Shown in pieces: positions 17,767 to 27,560 of a stretch of DNA of 64,000 nucleotides. Each line of letters begins with the position of its first letter. Within the stretch, counting starts at the first letter, position 1. Origin of the DNA: Emticicia soli (GTDB lineage Bacteria > Bacteroidota > Bacteroidia > Cytophagales > Spirosomataceae); NCBI RefSeq assembly GCF_037860775.1, contig NZ_JBBEWC010000003.1:310001-374000 (forward strand). The letters run 5' to 3'. A program made the translations under genes and the position numbers. Under the pieces are notes generated by a model, which saw only the letters and a program-made list of their open reading frames with translations, had not been told where the DNA came from and ran no database searches.

Positions 17767-20700
17767 TTATTTCACCACTTTCATTGTGCCAAACATTAAG
17801 CGCCAGTGACCCGGGAATGTACAGATATATGGGTAGTTACCTACTTCGGCAGGGGCTGTGAATTTTAAACGGAAAGTTTCGTTCGGATTCACCAATGGCG
17901 TAGCTGCTAATACTTGTGGTATGCTTGGTACATAATGTTTTTCGGCAGCATCTTTCTGAGTAATCATTTTATCGGCAGCATTACCGATAATCTCCATACT
18001 TTTTTGCTTACCAATTACGATATTATGCTGCATCGCATCAGGGTTTTCGAATACCAGTATCACAGGTTTTCCGGCTTTTACGGTAAATTCTTTTTTATCA
18101 AATTTCATCTCTTCTTTGATTGATTTGATAGTGATAACAATGGCATCTTTATCATCATCGGCAGTACTGCTTTTCAAGCCCCAAGCTACCAATAGTTTAT
18201 TCAATCTATCGGCATTGGTTTCGGTAAGTTTTGTGCTTAAAGATGTTAAGTATTTCTGATTTGCAGCCGTTACAGTTCCTTTTCTACGAGGGTTCCAGCC
18301 ATTTGATGCACCTTTCAACAAGGCTACATTTTCAGTACTTGGTATTTTATCCCAATATTTAAGCAAATTGGCTACTGTATCGGCAGGCATAACAGAGGCA
18401 TAACTTCTACTGGCTCTTTCGAGTGCAAACGTCGAAAGTTTTTGTGCTTGCTGGAAAGTAATCTTTTTGTTGTAGGAGTTATTCTGTTCGTTGTTTTCCG
18501 CTATTTTATTGTCATAGTCAAGCGAAACATTGAAGTTATAGTCTCCGGCTATATCAGTTGAGAAATAGAAGTCGCCAACCCAAGGTCCATTTGTAGTTTT
18601 TGAAATAGTAACGGTCTCACCCGGTCCTATACCAGTATTGTGGAATGAGCTCCAGGTAGTAAACTTCTGTCCATTGCCTGTAATATCAACTTTCAAATCA
18701 ACAACAACGCCTTTTTTCAAAGAATCCTTGCCATTGTTTTTTACTTCAAGCACATAGCGCATACCTTCACGCACATAAGGAGAGCTTGGCTCGGCACGTA
18801 AATTTGTGACAACCAAATCAATACCCGCAGTTGGCGCAGGTAATGCTTTAGCGGCTTCTTTAGTAGCCGAACTATTCATGCCGCCATGATTCATTGCTGA
18901 GTGGTTGTGGCCGGCAGGCATAGCTTTTGTAGCACTTGCCAGTTTATTAAGGTATTTTTTCAACAAAACTGACTTATGGCTTGTTAAAGCAACTGCAAAG
19001 GCATCTGGTAACCAACGGTCGTTGCCTTCTGTCGCTTGTTCCATGCGGGTAAGCAATGCTTGCTCAGAGGCTGGTGTAAGTGGCAATTCGCTTAAAGCTA
19101 AAACAGCATTCAATACAACAATTGGTTCTTTGCTATTTAATAAATCGTTTTGCAGAATAACTTCTACCGATTTATGTGTAGCAGGTAAAACCTGAATCGC
19201 ATTTTTCTGAACCGCCCACGATGGGTGTTTTAAAGCACCAATTACGGCTTGCAATGCTTCATTGTTACTTTCGATAGCACCTAATCCTTTCAGCGTCCAG
19301 ATGGCGTGTATAGCGGCTGTATTGAGTCCTATTTCATCAACTGACTGGTCTTTTACCAAGGCTATCAAAGCAGGCACTACATCAGTTTTGCCACGCTCTA
19401 CTAATAATCTTTGTGCATGGCTTCTCCAGAACATATTTGTGTTTTTCAAAGCACTTAATAGTTCGTCAGGGCGGTCTTTGCTAAGCGAAAGCGGTGTATA
19501 AGCCGGAGCTTCTTTCCAACCTACTCTGTAAATACGGCCGTGAGTAAAATCACGTAAATCTGTTTGGTAGGCGTTACCTAAACCATTTTCAAAACCTTTC
19601 GGAACAGGATTGTGCTGAATAATGTAACTATACCAGTCAGCTACCCAAACGGCACCGTCAGGGCCAACCTCAGCAAATACCGGAGAAAACCACTCGTCGG
19701 CACCTGCCATCAGGTTAAACGATTCTTTATCTTCATAATTAGTACCATTTTTCTCCATTGAGTTCTGGTGAAGTATATGCCCGGTTGGCTCTGCTACAAA
19801 AGCAATCTTGTTCCAGTAATTTTTAGGGTAAGCCCTTGCAGTATAGAAATTATGACCTGCGGCGGCTGTAAAACCACCAAATACATCAACCTGTCTTATT
19901 TTTTCGGTAATAGGTTTCATGTCTTTGTGTGTATCCGTCGAGCGGCTTCCGTTATCAGTATTGAAACCCGGATTCAAGAAGTTTCTATGCGGAATCGCCA
20001 TATACCAACCATGTGAGTTGTTGGCAGTAGAGCCAAATACATCACCTGCTTCATTAAAGCCCATACCCCAGGTATTGTTCGATGTACTTGTCATCCACTC
20101 TAGTTTCGAGCCATCAGGTTTGAAACGGAACAATGCCTGTCCAAATTTCAAGCTATCGGCTGAACCAACTTTACCGCTGAAACCAGAATAACCTACCGAA
20201 CCCCAAATCCAGTTATCGAAACCATAGTGTAAGTTCGATGGCCCTGCGTGGGTATCACCTGTACCAAAACCTGTGAATAAGATTTTCTTTTCGTCGGCTT
20301 TGCCATCACCATCTGTATCTCTTAATAAGAGCATGTGAGGTGCTTGCGATACAATTAAACCACCGTTGGCAAATACCATTCCGGTCGGGATACTTAAACC
20401 ATCGGCAAAACGAGTAAATTTATCAGCTTTACCGTCGTTGTCAGTGTCTTCACAAACCAAAATGTAGTCACTTCCGCCTGAATCTTTACGTTCGTTCGGA
20501 TAATCTTTCGTTATCAACACATATAATCTTCCTTTTTCATCCCACGACATCGCAATCGGGTGCTGTACGTTCGGTTCTGAGGCAAACAGGTCTAGCGTAA
20601 AATCAGCAGGTACCTGAATGTGTTTCATTGACTCTTCCGGCGTAAGCGGGAATTGTTGCAACTGCACACCCGGACGTTTCTCGTAGTTCGGCAATTTGGC

Positions 20701-21456
20701 CTCTCTGTAAGTAAACGGTTTTGGGTTTAAAGCAGCATGTGCTGATCTTGCGCCTTCGTCAACCGCCCATACAATACCATTGTATAACAATTGTTGGAAT
20801 GCCGCATTGCTCCATGTGTTGTCGTCGTGGCCATAAGCTGTGTAGAAAACACGTCCTTTACCATAAGTACGAGTCCATGTATAAGGCTCAATGTTTGTTT
20901 CCGGACGGTCAGCTTTCTGGTCAGCTTTAATCTCACGAACCATTAACACGTTGTTGTCTGGTTGCAAGTGGCTATGTAGATAAGTTTCGTCGTATGCCTT
21001 AATTTGTGGAAGGTCTTTTACTATCAGGTGGGTTGGTAAAACCGTTTTTGCCTGAATAGTATCCATTTTATGACGCCAGAATTGTCCACCTACTAACTTT
21101 ACGTACTCAGGAGAGTTACGGAAACAAAACGAAGCACAGTGTACAGGAATAATACCTTTGCCCGAAGCTACGTAATCAAGCAAGGCTTTTTCTGCCGATG
21201 GGGTTATTTCGTCCCAATTAGCATAAATCATCAATGCATCGTATTTCGCCAGATTTTTAGGATTAATATCCTCTAGTTTGTCGGTATAAGTAAAGTTTAC
21301 ACCCTTTGCACCAAGAGCTGCCATCAATGTCGGGAGCCTTTCGATAGGGCGGTGATGCCCGTTATCGCCAAGAAATAAAATTTCTAGTCGGCGGGCTTTT
21401 TGGGCTTGAGCGCCTTGCCAGAGCAAAACAAACAAGAGTATTAAGATTTTTTTCAT
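17767..21456 (-). CDS. Secreted ThuA + PVC-type dehydrogenase + HEAT + CARDB-like + cupredoxin fusion
   Basis: 1229 residues. Signal peptide 1-18. Domain order as I read it: ThuA (about 22-235, with HRPIERLP and an AYGHDDNTW end), PVC-type beta-propeller dehydrogenase (about 275-640, with EDTDNDGKADK and DTDGDGKADEK repeats), HEAT-like helices (about 660-850), a His/Met-rich linker near 870, a CARDB-like adhesion domain (about 885-1005), and a C-terminal cupredoxin (about 1110-1229). Type 1 copper ligands fit H1144, C1212, H1217 and M1221, with the azurin spacing C-x4-H-x3-M. Relatives often end in a cytochrome c; I see no CxxCH here, so copper may replace heme as electron acceptor. Neighbours are a sugar oxidoreductase and isomerase; together they suggest periplasmic oxidation of a sugar or glycoside. 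Confidence 0.85.
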   Translation of the reverse strand: MKKILILLFVLLWQGAQAQKARRLEILFLGDNGHHRPIERLPTLMAALGAKGVNFTYTDKLEDINPKNLAKYDALMIYANWDEITPSAEKALLDYVASGKGIIPVHCASFCFRNSPEYVKLVGGQFWRHKMDTIQAKTVLPTHLIVKDLPQIKAYDETYLHSHLQPDNNVLMVREIKADQKADRPETNIEPYTWTRTYGKGRVFYTAYGHDDNTWSNAAFQQLLYNGIVWAVDEGARSAHAALNPKPFTYREAKLPNYEKRPGVQLQQFPLTPEESMKHIQVPADFTLDLFASEPNVQHPIAMSWDEKGRLYVLITKDYPNERKDSGGSDYILVCEDTDNDGKADKFTRFADGLSIPTGMVFANGGLIVSQAPHMLLLRDTDGDGKADEKKILFTGFGTGDTHAGPSNLHYGFDNWIWGSVGYSGFSGKVGSADSLKFGQALFRFKPDGSKLEWMTSTSNNTWGMGFNEAGDVFGSTANNSHGWYMAIPHRNFLNPGFNTDNGSRSTDTHKDMKPITEKIRQVDVFGGFTAAAGHNFYTARAYPKNYWNKIAFVAEPTGHILHQNSMEKNGTNYEDKESFNLMAGADEWFSPVFAEVGPDGAVWVADWYSYIIQHNPVPKGFENGLGNAYQTDLRDFTHGRIYRVGWKEAPAYTPLSLSKDRPDELLSALKNTNMFWRSHAQRLLVERGKTDVVPALIALVKDQSVDEIGLNTAAIHAIWTLKGLGAIESNNEALQAVIGALKHPSWAVQKNAIQVLPATHKSVEVILQNDLLNSKEPIVVLNAVLALSELPLTPASEQALLTRMEQATEGNDRWLPDAFAVALTSHKSVLLKKYLNKLASATKAMPAGHNHSAMNHGGMNSSATKEAAKALPAPTAGIDLVVTNLRAEPSSPYVREGMRYVLEVKNNGKDSLKKGVVVDLKVDITGNGQKFTTWSSFHNTGIGPGETVTISKTTNGPWVGDFYFSTDIAGDYNFNVSLDYDNKIAENNEQNNSYNKKITFQQAQKLSTFALERASRSYASVMPADTVANLLKYWDKIPSTENVALLKGASNGWNPRRKGTVTAANQKYLTSLSTKLTETNADRLNKLLVAWGLKSSTADDDKDAIVITIKSIKEEMKFDKKEFTVKAGKPVILVFENPDAMQHNIVIGKQKSMEIIGNAADKMITQKDAAEKHYVPSIPQVLAATPLVNPNETFRLKFTAPAEVGNYPYICTFPGHWRLMFGTMKVVK

Positions 21457-21533
21457 GAGAAAAAGCAGAATTTTATTACTCGTAGTGATAGGGAATTGCA
21501 GAAGGGCGAAACTCGGTTTCGCCCTAATATTTA

Positions 21534-22658
21534 TTATGCGTTGTGAAAGTCTGGTAAATAGATAATCTTACCACCCTGCATAGCAGATTCGTGTGCTAAA
21601 ATACCCACGCTAGTCCAGTTAGCTGATTGTACAGCATTCGGGAATGGGTCACGGTCTTCAACAAGAGCCGTCAGGAACTCATGTGCCAAATGTGGGTGCG
21701 AACCGCCGTGGCCAGAACCTTGTGTAAACGATAAGTGATTGTTTTCGCCAAGGTCGTACACACCTTTTGTCGTGAAATCCTGGATTCCTTCCGGTAATAA
21801 GTGTGCGTAATCTTTTACTGTTACTTTTTCCGGAATTTCGTGCTCAGGTTTTTTGGCTGTATGAATCACGTGTTCTTCGTTCTCAATCAAAGCCCACTCA
21901 AAAGATTTTTTTGAGCCGTATACTTCAAAACTTTCTCTGTATTGGCGAGCTACATCAAACAATGAGCGGTACACATAGGCACTCAAATCGCTGTCTTTGA
22001 ACTTGATATGAGCCGATTCTACTGCAAACGGAGAGTTATGAATCTGTGCTAATTCTTCACGGATAGTACCCGAACCAAAACAAGAAACGTACTCAGCTTC
22101 TAGTTTCAATAAACCTGCCACGGGGCCTACACAGTGTGTTGCATAGTGCATCGGAGGTAAACCCGGCCAGTAGTCAGGCCAGCCGTCCATATCTTGTTGG
22201 TGGCTTGCTTTCAGAAACTGTACTTTTCCTAGCTCACCTTTTTCGTATAATTCTTTTACAAACAAAAACTCACGGGCATATACCACCGTTTCCATCATCA
22301 TATACTTTTTACCTGTTTCTTTGCAGGCTTTTACAATAGCCATACAGTCTTCTACCGAAGTGGCCATTGGTACAGTACATGCTACGTGCTTGCCTGCATA
22401 TAGTGCTTTCAGGCTTTGCTCAGCGTGGTTCGGAATTGGTGAGTTAATGTGTACTGCATCAATCTCAGGGTCTTTAAGCAATTCGTCATAGTCAGAGTAA
22501 CGTTTTTCAATGCCGAAAGCATCACCAATCTGGTTGAGTTTCTCTACATTACGCTGACAAATAGCGTACATATTTGCATTTGGGTGGCGTTGATAGATAG
22601 GAATGAACTCAGCACCAAAGCCAAGCCCTACAATTGCAATATTGATTTTCTTTGACAT
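21534..22658 (-). CDS. Gfo/Idh/MocA-family oxidoreductase
   Basis: 374 residues. The N-terminal Rossmann fold starts KINIAIVGLGFGAEFIP with the nucleotide motif GLGFGA at 11-16; the EIDAVHINSPIPNHAEQ and AGKHVACTVPMATS blocks are typical (the usual EKP is TVP here). The C-terminal alpha/beta domain has the family layout. Such enzymes oxidise or reduce sugars, inositols or their keto forms with NAD(P). No signal peptide, so cytoplasmic. It lies between the isomerase gene (40 bases upstream) and the ThuA fusion gene (77 bases downstream), all on the minus strand, a probable operon. Confidence 0.9.
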   Translation of the reverse strand: MSKKINIAIVGLGFGAEFIPIYQRHPNANMYAICQRNVEKLNQIGDAFGIEKRYSDYDELLKDPEIDAVHINSPIPNHAEQSLKALYAGKHVACTVPMATSVEDCMAIVKACKETGKKYMMMETVVYAREFLFVKELYEKGELGKVQFLKASHQQDMDGWPDYWPGLPPMHYATHCVGPVAGLLKLEAEYVSCFGSGTIREELAQIHNSPFAVESAHIKFKDSDLSAYVYRSLFDVARQYRESFEVYGSKKSFEWALIENEEHVIHTAKKPEHEIPEKVTVKDYAHLLPEGIQDFTTKGVYDLGENNHLSFTQGSGHGGSHPHLAHEFLTALVEDRDPFPNAVQSANWTSVGILAHESAMQGGKIIYLPDFHNA

Positions 22659-22698
22659 AAGTTTAATTGTTTTAGGTTAGCGTTAAATCCCTTCAGCA

Positions 22699-23556
22699 TT
22701 AATAAGGAATACTCGGTGTACCGGGATTTTCAGCAAGACTATTTTTTAAGAAACTAAGACTATCTTCCATTAATTGTGTTTCAGAGTCGAACATTTTTCG
22801 CCAGATATTGGCTACTGCCAGTTTCTGACTGAAGGCTTCTACCGACAACCAACCATCGTATTTGATTTCTTTCAATGCCTTGAAAACATCTTCCCAGTTT
22901 ACATTTCCGGTGCCTACGGTGCTGCGGTCGTTTTCAGATACCTGCACGTGTACAAGGTGTTTAGAAAGTTTTCTGATAGCATCGCCCAGATTCTTTTCTT
23001 CGATATTAGCATGGAATGTATCAAACATAATTTTGCAGGCAGGGTGGTCAACGTCTTCTACCAGCTTTATTAATTCATCGCTCGACGAAACCAGATAGCT
23101 TTCGAAACGATTCAGGTATTCGAGCCCCAATGTTATGCCAAAACTATCGGCGTAATCGGCCAATTCTCTTAGGTTTTCTACTGCCCAGCGCCATTCTTGC
23201 TCGGTAGCCGGTTGGCCGGTAAACTGTCCTAAAGCTGAGTGATAAGGGCCATTGAGTAGGTTTGCACCTAAAACCAACGCACAATCAACTGCACTTTTAT
23301 TACGCTCTAGTGTCGCTTTTCTCATGGCAGGGTCGGCACTTATCTGATTAAAATCAGGTCCGCAAATGGTAACGGCAATTCTGTCGAGTTCTAGCTCATC
23401 TAGTTTTTCTCGCCAGGCATACCAGTTTTTAGGGTCTGTATCAAAAATTGGTACTTCAACGCCATCAAAGCCAAGTGCTTTTATTTGTTCTAATACCGGA
23501 AAAAGGCTTTCGTTAATTTCTGTTCCCCATAAAAGGAGATTCATTCCAAACTTCAT
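22699..23556 (-). CDS. Sugar phosphate isomerase/epimerase (xylose-isomerase-like TIM barrel)
   Basis: 285 residues of the AP_endonuc_2/xylose isomerase-like TIM barrel. It resembles D-tagatose/D-psicose 3-epimerases: MKFGMNLLLWGTEI start, GFDGVEVPIFD, LGLEYLNRFESYL (metal Glu), CKIMFDTFHANIEE (metal Asp/His), and VHVQVSENDRSTVGTGN, ending in WLSVEAFS with the last metal Glu. It probably interconverts a ketose or keto-sugar. It is the first gene of a three-gene minus-strand run and faces the AraC regulator 142 bases away. Confidence 0.9.
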   Translation of the reverse strand: MKFGMNLLLWGTEINESLFPVLEQIKALGFDGVEVPIFDTDPKNWYAWREKLDELELDRIAVTICGPDFNQISADPAMRKATLERNKSAVDCALVLGANLLNGPYHSALGQFTGQPATEQEWRWAVENLRELADYADSFGITLGLEYLNRFESYLVSSSDELIKLVEDVDHPACKIMFDTFHANIEEKNLGDAIRKLSKHLVHVQVSENDRSTVGTGNVNWEDVFKALKEIKYDGWLSVEAFSQKLAVANIWRKMFDSETQLMEDSLSFLKNSLAENPGTPSIPY

Positions 23557-23698
23557 ACAGATTTTTTTATTTTTTCACATTACAAAACTATCTTAAAAAA
23601 GTACAAAAAAATGAGCCTAACTTTACTAATGTTGACTGTATTTTGACTTTATTTATTTTTATTTCTTAATTTAGGGTTAAAATTGAGAATAGTCTGAT

Positions 23699-24574
23699 AT
23701 GAAACCTCTGCTTAAAAAATCGGTTGAAAGTGCCGTTTATTCGTTCACGTTAAAGGAACTGATAGAGCCCCATTTTGACCCTAACTGGCATTTTCATCCG
23801 CATTACCAACTCTTCACAGTGATGGAAGGAAGCGGTACCCGATTCATTGGCGACAGCATCAGGCACTTTGAAGCAGGCGATACCGTATTTCTTGGCCCTA
23901 ATATCCCGCACCTCTGGCAGAGCGACCGTGCCTATTTTGAACATAGTTCAGACCTTCGTACACACGGCATTGTTATTTATTTTACCGAAGATTTTCTTGG
24001 TAATGGTTTCTTCGAAAAAAGTGAAATGCACGGACTAAAGCAATTACTGGAAAGAGGTGAGCGAGGAATGGAGATTTTTGGAGAAACAAGAGCGTACATC
24101 AGAGAAGGTTTGCAGAACTTGCATAACGTTGAGGGTTTTGAGCGGGTACTCAAATTTTTGTCGATGCTACATCATTTAGCCGAATCGACCGAGTATAATT
24201 ATATTGCAAGCTTTGGTTATGTAAATACCCACAAGGTTTCGGAAACAGAGCGTATGCAAAAAGTACACGAATATGTAATGAAGCACTTTAAGGAAGAAGT
24301 ACGCCTGAGCGAGTTGGCATCGTTGGTAAGCATGAGCGATTCGGCTTTTTGTAGATATTTTAAGAGTCGCACAAATAAACCTTTCTTCGATTTCATAGCC
24401 GAAATTCGTATTGGTCACGCTTGTAAACTTTTGCACGAAGGTACGCTGAGTATTACGCAGGTAGCCTACGAAAGCGGCTACAATACAATTTCTAATTTTA
24501 ACAGGCAGTTTAAACAAATTATGGGCAAAACACCGCTTTTGTATCAGAAAGAATACACAAAGAGTATTAAATAG
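23699..24574 (+). CDS. AraC-family transcriptional regulator with cupin sensor
   Basis: 291 residues. The N-terminal cupin (about 20-110) has HFHPHYQLF and HFEAGDTVFLGPNIPH, likely binding a sugar. The C-terminal double HTH (about 195-290) contains EVRLSELASLVSMSDSAFCR and SITQVAYESGYNTISNFNRQ. It is divergent from the isomerase/oxidoreductase/ThuA cluster, so it is the likely inducer-responsive regulator of that cluster. Confidence 0.92.
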   Translation: MKPLLKKSVESAVYSFTLKELIEPHFDPNWHFHPHYQLFTVMEGSGTRFIGDSIRHFEAGDTVFLGPNIPHLWQSDRAYFEHSSDLRTHGIVIYFTEDFLGNGFFEKSEMHGLKQLLERGERGMEIFGETRAYIREGLQNLHNVEGFERVLKFLSMLHHLAESTEYNYIASFGYVNTHKVSETERMQKVHEYVMKHFKEEVRLSELASLVSMSDSAFCRYFKSRTNKPFFDFIAEIRIGHACKLLHEGTLSITQVAYESGYNTISNFNRQFKQIMGKTPLLYQKEYTKSIK

Positions 24575-24630
24575 CTTTTACCACATAATAAAAAATTTAG
24601 CAAATACTGTTTTCATGCTTGGTGGTAGGG

Positions 24631-24638
24631 TATCTTTG
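24631..24638 (+). promoter_or_regulatory. -7 box TATCTTTG before the flavoprotein gene
   Basis: Matches the Bacteroidota TAnnTTTG element 88 bases upstream of the ATG at 24726. No convincing -33 TTTG lies at the right distance, so this is tentative. Confidence 0.4.
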
Positions 24639-24725
24639 TTAAGGTGAGTTGATGAATGCTGTTTTTCTAAGCCGGAAAACCATTAAACTAACATTTACTC
24701 ACTTACAAACATCTATTATTTAACC

Positions 24726-26069
24726 ATGAAACGACGCTCATTCCTCGGCCTTGCTGCTTCAGGAGCCATTCTACTCAATCAATCTACCTTTGCGCATAGC
24801 GTTAAACCATCTAAAGTTGTCATTCTAGGCGCAGGCTTTTCGGGGCTTTCAGCCGCTTTAACACTTTTTGATAAGAAAATTGACTTCGTGATTCTTGAAT
24901 CCCGCAACAGGATTGGAGGCAGAGTTTTTACACATAAAATTGACGAACAGGCCGACCTTCGGGTTGAGTTAGGTGCCGAGTGGGTAGGGGAGTCACACGA
25001 AGAGGTAAAGAAACTTTGCGATAGATTCAAGATTCAATTGAATGATAACCGCTTCGATACCGACTTGTATTTTAGGGGCAAATACAGCAAGGTAAATAAA
25101 TGGGATTTTGATGCTGACTGGAAGAAAAAACTAGATGGTTTGCTAGAATCTTTCAAAAACCTCAATTCGGAACAACAGAAATTATTCGATCGCCTGGATT
25201 GGTGGCGTTATCTGGTTAATAACGGTATTCCTGAAAACGACTTGTATTTCAGAGAATTGCTGGATAGTACTGACTTTGGCGAAAGTATCAGGCACGTATC
25301 AGCTTTTTCTGCTATCAGCGAATATGCTTATTCAAGCAAGAAAAACGAGATGGATTTGAAGATGGAAGGGGGTAATAGCACCCTAGCCAATAAAATTGCC
25401 GATTTGATAGGACGAGAAAAAATACTGACCGAGCACCACGTTGAAGCTATTGTGCAAAAAGGTAAAAGCATCAGCATAAAATGCGCTAATGGCAAAACTT
25501 TTGATGCCGACAGGGTTATTTGTACAGTGCCAACTTTTGCATTGAGCCAGATAAATTTTTCGCCTGCTTTACCTAAAGCAAAGATACATGCACTAGATGC
25601 ACTACAATATGCTCGTATCAATAAATGCGTAGGCTTATTTAGCCAACGTTTCTGGAAACGGGAAGATTTTGATATGATAACCGATACGCCTGCGCACTAT
25701 TTTTACCATGCTACCAAAAACCAGCATCATACAAAAGGTGCGCTTACGTCTTATAGCGTTGGCGAAAAAGCAGATATGTTTGGCTGGCACGGAGACGATT
25801 ACCGCCGACAAACCATAATAGATTCTATCAGGCCAATAGGTGATGCCCGCAATTACCTGCAAAAAGTATTTAATTATAACTGGGGGCAAGACCGCTATTC
25901 TAAAGGTGCTTATGCTATTTATGGTACAGGCCAATGGTTTACCTTACAACCTGAACTGAAAAAGCCCCACCTGAACGTCCATTTTGCTGGTGAGCATCTG
26001 GCCGAATGGCAGGGCTTTATGGAAGGCGCAATTGTATCAGGCCGTGATGCTGCTTTTGAGGCTATCTAA
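24726..26069 (+). CDS. Tat-exported flavin amine-oxidase-like protein
   Basis: 447 residues. MKRRSFLGLAASGAI is a twin-arginine signal (RRSFLG), so the folded FAD protein is probably exported. VVILGAGFSGLSAAL at 31-45 binds FAD, followed by ESRNRIGGRVFT. The C-terminal FAGEHLAEWQGFMEGAIVSG is the usual last FAD block of monoamine-oxidase-like enzymes. It should oxidise a primary or secondary amine to an imine, or act on a related substrate. The stop codon overlaps the stop of the convergent SDR gene by four bases. Confidence 0.9.
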   Translation: MKRRSFLGLAASGAILLNQSTFAHSVKPSKVVILGAGFSGLSAALTLFDKKIDFVILESRNRIGGRVFTHKIDEQADLRVELGAEWVGESHEEVKKLCDRFKIQLNDNRFDTDLYFRGKYSKVNKWDFDADWKKKLDGLLESFKNLNSEQQKLFDRLDWWRYLVNNGIPENDLYFRELLDSTDFGESIRHVSAFSAISEYAYSSKKNEMDLKMEGGNSTLANKIADLIGREKILTEHHVEAIVQKGKSISIKCANGKTFDADRVICTVPTFALSQINFSPALPKAKIHALDALQYARINKCVGLFSQRFWKREDFDMITDTPAHYFYHATKNQHHTKGALTSYSVGEKADMFGWHGDDYRRQTIIDSIRPIGDARNYLQKVFNYNWGQDRYSKGAYAIYGTGQWFTLQPELKKPHLNVHFAGEHLAEWQGFMEGAIVSGRDAAFEAI

Positions 26070-26854
26070 AGGCCGCTTATACGTCCACCATCAACCGGAA
26101 TACTCGTGCCATTAATAGAACTTGCCGCCGGCGAACATAAAAAGGCAATTACTGCGCCTGTTTCTTCTGGTGCAGTAAATCGCCCGATAGGAATATCTTT
26201 TAGTAAATCATTTTCAACAGCTTCTATACTCTTATTAGTTGCTTTGGCTTTGTTTTCGTTAAGCTTTTCTAAACGAGCCGTTGTTGTATAGCCGGGTAAT
26301 ACGTTGTTGGTTGTAATACCAAACTTGCCCAGTTCGTTTGCAATAGACTTAGCCCAACTGCCCATTGCTCCACGAATGGTGTTCGATACGCCCAAACCAA
26401 CAATAGGCTGTTTCATGCCTACCGACGTAATGTTTACAATACGGCCAAAACCTGCGTTTTTCATACTTGGTACTACGGCCTGCGCCAGTGTTTGGGCGGC
26501 TACCACGTGCTCGTTAAAAGCTTGTGCAAATTGCTCAACATCGGCGTCTATAATGGCGCCACCTGCCGGGCCGCCAGTATTATTAACAAGGATATGTACT
26601 TCGGGATATTTTGCCAGATAACGTTCAATTTTAGGTTTTACCTGAGTGGTTTTTGAAAAATCAATCACCAGATAGCGGTGTTTCTGGTTCTTCTTTCTTG
26701 GAAGTTCGGCTGTTACTTCTTTCAGTTTCTCTTCGTTGCGGGCTATCAATGTAACATTTGCACCTAATAATGCTAATTCGATGGCTGCAGCTTTGCCAAT
26801 GCCTTGTGTACTGCCACAAACCAATGCCGTTTTGCCTGTTAAGTCAAGATTCAT
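26066..26854 (-). CDS. SDR-family oxidoreductase with modified active site
   Basis: 262 residues from the start at 26854 (MNLDLTGKTALVCG); an in-frame start 14 codons upstream would add a leader not found in relatives. GSTQGIG at 14-20 binds NAD(P), NNTGG is the structural Asn block and NITSVG gives the catalytic Ser. The usual YxxxK is not present; where it should be, the sequence reads LGVSNTIRGAMGSWAK, as in a known SDR subgroup (often labelled 3-oxoacyl-ACP reductase-like) with SNxxR. Activity on a classical substrate is therefore uncertain. Ends overlapping the convergent flavoprotein gene (CTAA shared). Confidence 0.85.
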   Translation of the reverse strand: MNLDLTGKTALVCGSTQGIGKAAAIELALLGANVTLIARNEEKLKEVTAELPRKKNQKHRYLVIDFSKTTQVKPKIERYLAKYPEVHILVNNTGGPAGGAIIDADVEQFAQAFNEHVVAAQTLAQAVVPSMKNAGFGRIVNITSVGMKQPIVGLGVSNTIRGAMGSWAKSIANELGKFGITTNNVLPGYTTTARLEKLNENKAKATNKSIEAVENDLLKDIPIGRFTAPEETGAVIAFLCSPAASSINGTSIPVDGGRISGL

Positions 26855-26935
26855 GCGTATGTGTTTTTGCTCAAAGGTAAGCCATAAAATACACATAAAG
26901 CATCATATACGCAGAGAAATAAGAACGTCGAATCC

Positions 26936-27541
26936 TTAATTACTACGCTTAAATACCAGATTCAACGAAAGCTTAATGTCATTCGAAATCAAATCGTCTT
27001 TCATCTGGGCCAAGAAATTATAAGATTTATAGGTAATCCCCCATAGCGTGCGGTTAATGGTAAATGTAGCCTGCGCCTTTGCAGTGTCTTTATCTGCATT
27101 AATTACCGCCGGAAAAGTAACCACATTGCTGATGCCTTTTATGGTCATGTTTCCGGTAATAGTATATTCGTTTGGCTTTGCGCCGGGAGTAACTTTTGTA
27201 ATATTAAAAGTAGCTATCGGAAAGCGCATAGTTGAGAAAAAATCATCATCGTTCAGGTGTTCTTCCAAACCTTTATTAGGCTTGCCGCTCTTTGGGCCAA
27301 GGCTGCTGATGCTTTTCATATTCATAACAAAGTTGCCTCCTTTTACTTTTCCGTTGGCAGCCGTTACCAAAGTGCCTGATGTTAGCTGAATTGTTCCGTC
27401 GTGGCCGCCACCGACCATTGTAGAACCTTCCCAGATTATCTGACTTTCTTTATTTACCACCTGATAAGTAATATCAACAGGTGGTTTTACCTGTGAAAAC
27501 ACAGACGAAGAAATCAAAAGAAGAAAAAAGAGCTTTTTCAT
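26936..27541 (-). CDS. YceI-family periplasmic lipid-binding protein
   Basis: 201 residues with signal peptide (MKKLFFLLLISSSVFS). The body is a YceI lipocalin-like barrel: ITYQVVNKESQIIWEGS, FVMNMKSISSL, LNDDDFFSTMRFPIATF, and ITGNMTIKGISNVV match the family. YceI proteins bind isoprenoid or fatty-acid chains in the periplasm. It lies downstream of a small secreted protein gene on the same strand, separated by a 16-bp hairpin. Confidence 0.92.
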   Translation of the reverse strand: MKKLFFLLLISSSVFSQVKPPVDITYQVVNKESQIIWEGSTMVGGGHDGTIQLTSGTLVTAANGKVKGGNFVMNMKSISSLGPKSGKPNKGLEEHLNDDDFFSTMRFPIATFNITKVTPGAKPNEYTITGNMTIKGISNVVTFPAVINADKDTAKAQATFTINRTLWGITYKSYNFLAQMKDDLISNDIKLSLNLVFKRSN

Positions 27542-27560
27542 AATAAATGTACATTTTGGG

